Shown here in pieces: positions 59,879 through 64,000 of a stretch of DNA of 64,000 nucleotides. The position numbers were made by a program, and so were the translations under genes. The stretch covers positions 2,859,785 through 2,923,784 of the forward strand of contig NZ_CP076326.1 in the NCBI RefSeq assembly GCF_018771565.1. Reading direction: 5' to 3'. The stretch's first letter is position 1; every line of letters starts with the position of its first letter. Under the pieces are notes generated by a model. It ran no database searches. It was not told where the DNA came from and saw nothing but the letters and a program-made list of their open reading frames with translations. The DNA comes from Thermoflexus hugenholtzii. GTDB lineage: Bacteria > Chloroflexota > Anaerolineae > Thermoflexales > Thermoflexaceae.

Positions 59879-61366
59879 ATGATCGTGATCCTCGGCCTGG
59901 GCCCCGGAGATCCCCGCTACTGGACCCGCGAGGCGCTGGAGGTGCTTCAGGGGATCCGGGAGATCTATGTGCGGACCCGCCGGCATCCGGCGGTGGCCGC
60001 CTTGCCCCCGCATCTCATCGTCCACGATTTCGACGCGGTCTATGCGGAGGCGGAGACCCTGGAGGCGGTCTACGAGCGGATCGCCCGGACCATCGTCGAG
60101 CTGGGCCGGCGGCCGGAGGGGGTTTGCTACGCCGTGCCGGGCTCCCCCTTCGTTGGGGAGGCCACGGTGGCTCGGATCCGGGCGCTGGCCGCCGAAGCCG
60201 GCCTCCCCGTTCGCATCGTCCACGGCCTCAGCTTCATCGAGGTGGCCCTGGAGCTCCTCGGGCTGGACGCGCTGGACGGCTTGCAGATCGCGGATGCCTT
60301 TGAGCTGGCCGAGCGCTACCATCCCCCCCTGAACCCTGACCGTCCCGCCCTCATCGCCCAGCTGGACAGCCGGACGGTGGCGGCGGATGTGAAGCTGACC
60401 CTGATGAACCAGTATCCCCCGGATCATCCGGTCACCCTCCTGGACGCGGCCGGGCTGCCGGAAGCCCGGGTCCTTACCTTCCCGCTTTATGCCCTGGACC
60501 ACCGTTCGGATTTCACGCCCCTGACGGCGCTCTATGTGCCGCCCCTGGCCCGACCCGGGGCCTTTGAGACGTTCCAGGACACCATCGCCCATCTGCGCTC
60601 CCCGGAGGGTTGCCCCTGGGACCGGGAGCAAACCCATCAGAGCTTGCGCGCCAACCTGCTGGAGGAGGCCTACGAGGTCCTGGAGGCCCTGGACGCCGAT
60701 GACCCGGCCCGCCTGAAGGAGGAGCTGGGGGATCTGCTCCTCCAGGTGGTCTTCCACAGCCAGATCGCCGTGGAGAGCGGGGAGTTCTCCATGGCCGAGG
60801 TCATCGCCCACGTCAACGAGAAGATCCGCCGCCGGCATCCCCATGTGTTCGGAGACGTGAAAGTCAGCGGCGTCCGCCAGGTCCTGGAGAACTGGGAGCA
60901 GATCAAGCAACGGGAGAAGGCGGGGCGGGGAGCGGAGACCTCCGCCCTGGATGGGGTACCGAAGGGCCTGCCGGCCCTGGCCCAGGCGGCCGCCTACGGG
61001 GAGCGGGCCGCTCGCCTGAAGTTCGACTGGTCCGACGCGGAGGGGGTGCTGGAGAAAATCGGGGAGGAGCTTCGGGAGATCGCCAGCGCGGCGGACTCTG
61101 CGCGTCGCGCGGAGGAGTTCGGGGACCTGCTCTTCACCCTGGCTCAGCTCGCCCGCCACTGGGGGATCGATCCGGAGGCAGCCCTCCGGGAGGCCAACGC
61201 CCGCTTCGCCCGCCGATTCCGCCGCATGGAAGCGCTGGCCGCTGCGGCCGGCCGTCGCCTCCAGGATCTCTCCCCTGAAGAGATGGATGCGTTGTGGAAT
61301 CAGGCGAAGGCGGAGGAAGCTCCAGCTGTGCGAGCCTGGCCTGAAGGGGGAGACAAGGCTCCGTAA
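59879..61366 (+). CDS. mazG: Tetrapyrrole-methylase-like / MazG nucleoside triphosphate pyrophosphohydrolase fusion
   Basis: 495 residues. Residues 1-220 resemble the tetrapyrrole methylase fold (VILGLGPGDPRYWTREALE), and residues 225-480 hold MazG with EEAYEVLEALDADDPARLKEELGD split by the usual spacing and a second, partial MazG-like half (EEFGDLLFTLAQLARHWG). The architecture equals Bacillus YabN. MazG removes aberrant NTPs; the role of the methylase part is unknown. Confidence 0.9.
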   Translation: MIVILGLGPGDPRYWTREALEVLQGIREIYVRTRRHPAVAALPPHLIVHDFDAVYAEAETLEAVYERIARTIVELGRRPEGVCYAVPGSPFVGEATVARIRALAAEAGLPVRIVHGLSFIEVALELLGLDALDGLQIADAFELAERYHPPLNPDRPALIAQLDSRTVAADVKLTLMNQYPPDHPVTLLDAAGLPEARVLTFPLYALDHRSDFTPLTALYVPPLARPGAFETFQDTIAHLRSPEGCPWDREQTHQSLRANLLEEAYEVLEALDADDPARLKEELGDLLLQVVFHSQIAVESGEFSMAEVIAHVNEKIRRRHPHVFGDVKVSGVRQVLENWEQIKQREKAGRGAETSALDGVPKGLPALAQAAAYGERAARLKFDWSDAEGVLEKIGEELREIASAADSARRAEEFGDLLFTLAQLARHWGIDPEAALREANARFARRFRRMEALAAAAGRRLQDLSPEEMDALWNQAKAEEAPAVRAWPEGGDKAP

Positions 61367-61382
61367 CGATCGGCGTCCGTCC

Positions 61383-61760
61383 ATGCCCGCGCGATGGGTT
61401 ACCGTCTATAACGCCGAAGGTCGTCCCCTGGCCCGGCTGCGGCTATGCCGCTCCCTGGCGTGTCGCGGGCGCGGGCTGATGTTCCGACGCGCTCTGGATG
61501 AGGAGGATGGGCTGTTCTTTGTGTTCCCCCGCGCCGGACGCTGGGAGACCGCCATCCATATGTTTTTCGTCTTTTTCCCGATCGCAGCGATCTGGTTGGA
61601 TGAAGAAGGGCGCATCGTCCATGCCGTCGAGGCCCGTCCCTTCCGGGTGTATCTCCCTCCGCGCCCGGCCCGCTATCTGATCGAAGGATCGGTCCGTCTG
61701 CTCCGGGAGGCCCATGTGGGGGAGGTGTGGACATGGCGCGAGGACGATGGGGCATCGTAG
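61383..61760 (+). CDS. DUF192 family protein
   Basis: 125 residues from ATG 61383. The pattern RSLACRGRGLMFRR, EEDGLFFVFPR and IHMFFVFFPIAAIWLDEEGR is the DUF192 core. Many relatives are secreted, but here no signal peptide is seen. Function unknown. It overlaps the M23 gene by about 34 bases. Confidence 0.82.
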   Translation: MPARWVTVYNAEGRPLARLRLCRSLACRGRGLMFRRALDEEDGLFFVFPRAGRWETAIHMFFVFFPIAAIWLDEEGRIVHAVEARPFRVYLPPRPARYLIEGSVRLLREAHVGEVWTWREDDGAS

Positions 61761-62956
61761 CGGGGCTGATGCTGGCGCTGGCCCTGCTTCGGATCCAGCC
61801 GGCCTTCGCCCAGGAGCCCGTCCGCTACACGGTCCAGCCCGGGGATACGCTCACTCGCATTGCGGCGCGCTTCGGCACCACGGTGGAAGCCCTGGCGGAG
61901 GCCAACCATCTGGTCAACCCCAACCTGATCTATGTGGGCCAGGTCCTGCTCATCCCGGCCTCCACCGCCTCCCCCTCGCCCTCCGGTCGGGTTCATGCGG
62001 TGCAACCCGGGGAAACCCTTTACCGCATCGCCCTGCGTTACGGCACCACGGTGGAACGGCTGATGGCCCTGAACGGCCTTCGCAACCCCCACCGGATCTT
62101 CGTCGGGCAGCTCCTCCGGATCCCCGAGGAGGCCCCTGGGACGCCGGCCGCCTGGCCGGCACCCTTCCAAGACATCCGGCTCGGTCCGGCGCCGGCGGTG
62201 CAGGGACGGGTCTTTCCGGTGCGGGTGCGGCTTTCCCAGCCGGCTACCCTGGAGGCGCGCTTCCTGGGCATCGCCTTTCCGCTGGCTCCCACCCCGGAGG
62301 GCGGGGAGGGCTTGATCGCGGTGCCCGCCATGCAGGCCCCAGGGGTCTATTCCCTGGGGGTGACCGCCCGCACTTCGGACGGCCGGACGGTGCAGGTGAG
62401 CCTTCCGGTTCAGGTGGTGGCTGGTCCCTACGGTCGAGAGGCCATCCGCCTGCCGCCCGATCGCCAGGGTCTGCTGGACCCCGAGCTGCTCCGTGTGGAG
62501 CGGGAGAAGGTGCTGGCGGCCTGCACGCCCTTTGAACCGGAACGGCGCTGGCAGGGACCCTTCCGGTATCCGGTGGCCCGGCCGGAGGTGACCTCCGAGT
62601 TCGGTACCCGTCGCTCGTATAATGGGGGTCCTTACTCCAGCTATCACGAGGGGCTGGACCTGCGAGGGAGCGCTGGAACGCCGGTTTATGCCCCGGCAGA
62701 CGGCCTGGTGGCCCTGGCGGAGGCGTTGGTGGTGCGGGGCAACGCGGTGATCCTGCGCCACGGATGGGGTATATGCAGCGGCTACTGGCATCTCCAGGCC
62801 GTAGCGGTGCGGGAGGGTCAGACGGTGAAGGCAGGGGATCTCCTGGGCTATGTGGGGAACACCGGCCTCTCCACCGGGGCCCACCTCCACTGGGAGATCC
62901 GGGTGCGGGGGATCCCGGTTGACCCCCGACAGTGGGTGGAGGGACCCCTGCCGTAG
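61727..62956 (+). CDS. Secreted LysM-M23 peptidoglycan endopeptidase
   Basis: 409 residues. Signal peptide ending near FAQEP; two LysM modules (YTVQPGDTLTRIAARFGTTV and HAVQPGETLYRIALRYGTTV); a beta linker; and an M23 domain with SYHEGLDLRG and HLHWEI zinc ligands. It probably cleaves peptidoglycan cross-links in the cell wall. Start 61727 or 61733. Translation overlaps the DUF192 gene. Confidence 0.92.
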   Translation: MDMARGRWGIVAGLMLALALLRIQPAFAQEPVRYTVQPGDTLTRIAARFGTTVEALAEANHLVNPNLIYVGQVLLIPASTASPSPSGRVHAVQPGETLYRIALRYGTTVERLMALNGLRNPHRIFVGQLLRIPEEAPGTPAAWPAPFQDIRLGPAPAVQGRVFPVRVRLSQPATLEARFLGIAFPLAPTPEGGEGLIAVPAMQAPGVYSLGVTARTSDGRTVQVSLPVQVVAGPYGREAIRLPPDRQGLLDPELLRVEREKVLAACTPFEPERRWQGPFRYPVARPEVTSEFGTRRSYNGGPYSSYHEGLDLRGSAGTPVYAPADGLVALAEALVVRGNAVILRHGWGICSGYWHLQAVAVREGQTVKAGDLLGYVGNTGLSTGAHLHWEIRVRGIPVDPRQWVEGPLP

Positions 62957-62975
62957 CGTGGTGGGAGGGGTGAGA

Positions 62976-64000
62976 TCAGGACGATGGCCCCAGGGGTTTG
63001 CCCTCCGAGAGGGACCAGAGGGCGGGGGGGACGAGCATCCCCTGCCGCCCGATGAGCAGCCCGACTCGCGCCCGCTGTGCCGCCTCCAGGGCCCGATGAT
63101 CCAGGGCCCGTCCGAACACCACCGGCAGCACCGGATCCCCCACCCCCTGGGCCTGCAGGCGCTCGCGGGCTTCCGGGTGCCGCAGGATCCGCTCCACGAA
63201 CTCGGTAATGGAGCGGGCCCACACCTTCGCTTTGGCCGAGACTAACAACCAGGCCTCCCGGCCGTCGGGCAGGCGGGCCCGGGCCAGGCCATCGACCTCG
63301 CCGAGGCCGTCCAGGGTGATGGAGACCACGGGGGTCAGCAGGGTGCCGCCCTGCTGGGCGATCCATTCCTGGAGGGCCTGGACCATATGTTCTTCAGTGA
63401 TGGGGCCGATGATCTGGCCGAAGTGGTCCAGGGTGCGCTGGAACTGTTCCTGGCGCAGAAGGACCTGCTGGAGGATCTCCTCCGTGCGGCGCTGGGCTTC
63501 GGCCAAGGCGCGGACCTCGGCGCTGAGCTCGGCGAAGCGGCGGTCGGTTTCGGCGCGGTGGGCGACGAATTCCTCGTAATGCCGGCGCTGGGCTTCGGCC
63601 AGTTCAGCGAAACGGCGGTCGGTTTCAGCGCGATGGGCGGCCAGGGATTCCTCGGTGCGGCGCTGGGCTTCGGCCAGCTCGGCGAAGCGGCGGTCGGTTT
63701 CGGCGCGGTGGGCGGCGAATTCCTCGTAGTGTCGGCGCTGGGCTTCGGCCAGCTCGGCGAAACGGCGGTCGGTTTCGGCGCGGTGAGCGGCCAGGGATTC
63801 CTCGGTGCGGCGCTGGGCTTCGGCCAGCTCGGCGAAGCGGCGATCGGTTTCCTCCCGATAGGCCAGGAACTCCTGGCGGTGGGCGGCGAACTCTTCGTAG
63901 TGCCGGCGCTGGGCTTCGGCCAGCTCGGCGAAGCGGCGATCGGTTTCCTCCCGATAGGCCAGGAACTCCTGACGGTGGGTGTTGAAGAGCTCGCTCAGGC
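62976..64000 (-). CDS. Coiled-coil protein with 25-residue repeats and nuclease-fold-like C-terminus (partial, starts past right edge)
   Basis: The frame is open from base 64000 down to the stop at 62976; the start codon is outside. About 160 visible residues are coiled coil made of a 25-residue unit, AELAEAQRRTEESLAAHRAE followed by TDRRF. The C-terminal 130 residues (GQIIGPITEEHMVQALQEW, DGLGEVDGLARARL, WLLVSAKAKVWARS) resemble the DUF3782 / PD-(D/E)XK group, with the usual E-x-K replaced by S-A-K, so activity is doubtful. Function unknown. Confidence 0.75.
   Translation of the reverse strand, partial: LSELFNTHRQEFLAYREETDRRFAELAEAQRRHYEEFAAHRQEFLAYREETDRRFAELAEAQRRTEESLAAHRAETDRRFAELAEAQRRHYEEFAAHRAETDRRFAELAEAQRRTEESLAAHRAETDRRFAELAEAQRRHYEEFVAHRAETDRRFAELSAEVRALAEAQRRTEEILQQVLLRQEQFQRTLDHFGQIIGPITEEHMVQALQEWIAQQGGTLLTPVVSITLDGLGEVDGLARARLPDGREAWLLVSAKAKVWARSITEFVERILRHPEARERLQAQGVGDPVLPVVFGRALDHRALEAAQRARVGLLIGRQGMLVPPALWSLSEGKPLGPSS
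63588..63920. repeat. 75-base tandem repeats coding the coiled coil
   Basis: The plus-strand core CTGGGCTTCGGCCAGCTCGG recurs near 63588, 63663, 63738, 63813 and 63909. Three steps are 75 bases and the last is 96. Near-identity between copies shows recent expansion; each step is a multiple of three, so the frame is kept. Confidence 0.85.

Noticed and set aside
58856-61384. 842-codon minus-strand frame opposite the M16 and MazG genes
   Set aside because: The forward strand encodes complete, motif-bearing proteins across the same bases.

Overview
The window is GC-rich, densely coded DNA from a bacterial chromosome. The gene content suggests a Chloroflexota member close to Thermoflexus: an archaeal-type thiolase / HMG-CoA synthase / DUF35 cluster with a class II HMG-CoA reductase, a clade II (Sec/lipoprotein) nitrous oxide reductase cluster, RNase Y, a YabE-like gene beside rsmA, and a large Alu-containing SRP RNA. 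The taxonomic call is inference from gene content; no 16S gene is present.

Bases 1-13055 (all minus strand) form a seven-gene, tightly coupled defence operon. In transcription order it encodes an SNF2/DEAH helicase with a C-terminal DUF3883, an OLD-type ATPase/TOPRIM nuclease, a PD-(D/E)XK nuclease, a very large DUF1156 adenine methyltransferase, a minimal nucleotidyltransferase/HEPN pair, and a DUF499 P-loop ATPase with an N-terminal Swt1-type HEPN domain that runs off the left edge. The helicase and methyltransferase resemble the class 1 DISARM pair, but the full gene set is not one I can name. The methyltransferase carries a complete REP-associated tyrosine (HUH/Y1) transposase domain in frame in its middle, plus several REP-like palindromes, all kept open in frame.

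Bases 13230-18724 hold the upper mevalonate pathway, with a DinB-type gene and a 141-bp-period tandem array of paired inverted REP-like elements between HMG-CoA synthase and HMG-CoA reductase. Bases 18927-34519 hold CNNM/CorC, rph, a lipoprotein, galE with a family 2 glycosyltransferase and a class III cyclase, a TgpA-like transglutaminase, surE, an ATP-grasp gene, a degenerate penicillin-acylase homologue, a PDZ protein, a MurA with Asp in place of the usual catalytic Cys, and a SAM hydrolase.

Bases 34674-41551 are the nos cluster: nosZ, a membrane protein, a single NosD-NosF fusion, nosY and nosL, preceded by a small zinc-ribbon gene. Two matching TATGA-N6-TCATA palindromes sit upstream of the zinc-ribbon gene and of nosZ and look like Crp/Fnr-family operators.

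Bases 41658-64000 are mostly housekeeping: tRNA-Arg(CCG) with promoter and terminator, rlmB, SRP RNA, a YabE-like protein and rsmA, a KAS III enzyme, an ECF sigma factor with a small membrane partner, a V4R protein, a NarX/NarL-like two-component pair, a ROK kinase, rpe, rlmN, recA-recX, rny, an M16 peptidase, a MazG fusion, DUF192, a LysM-M23 peptidase, and a coiled-coil protein with 25-residue repeats cut by the right edge.
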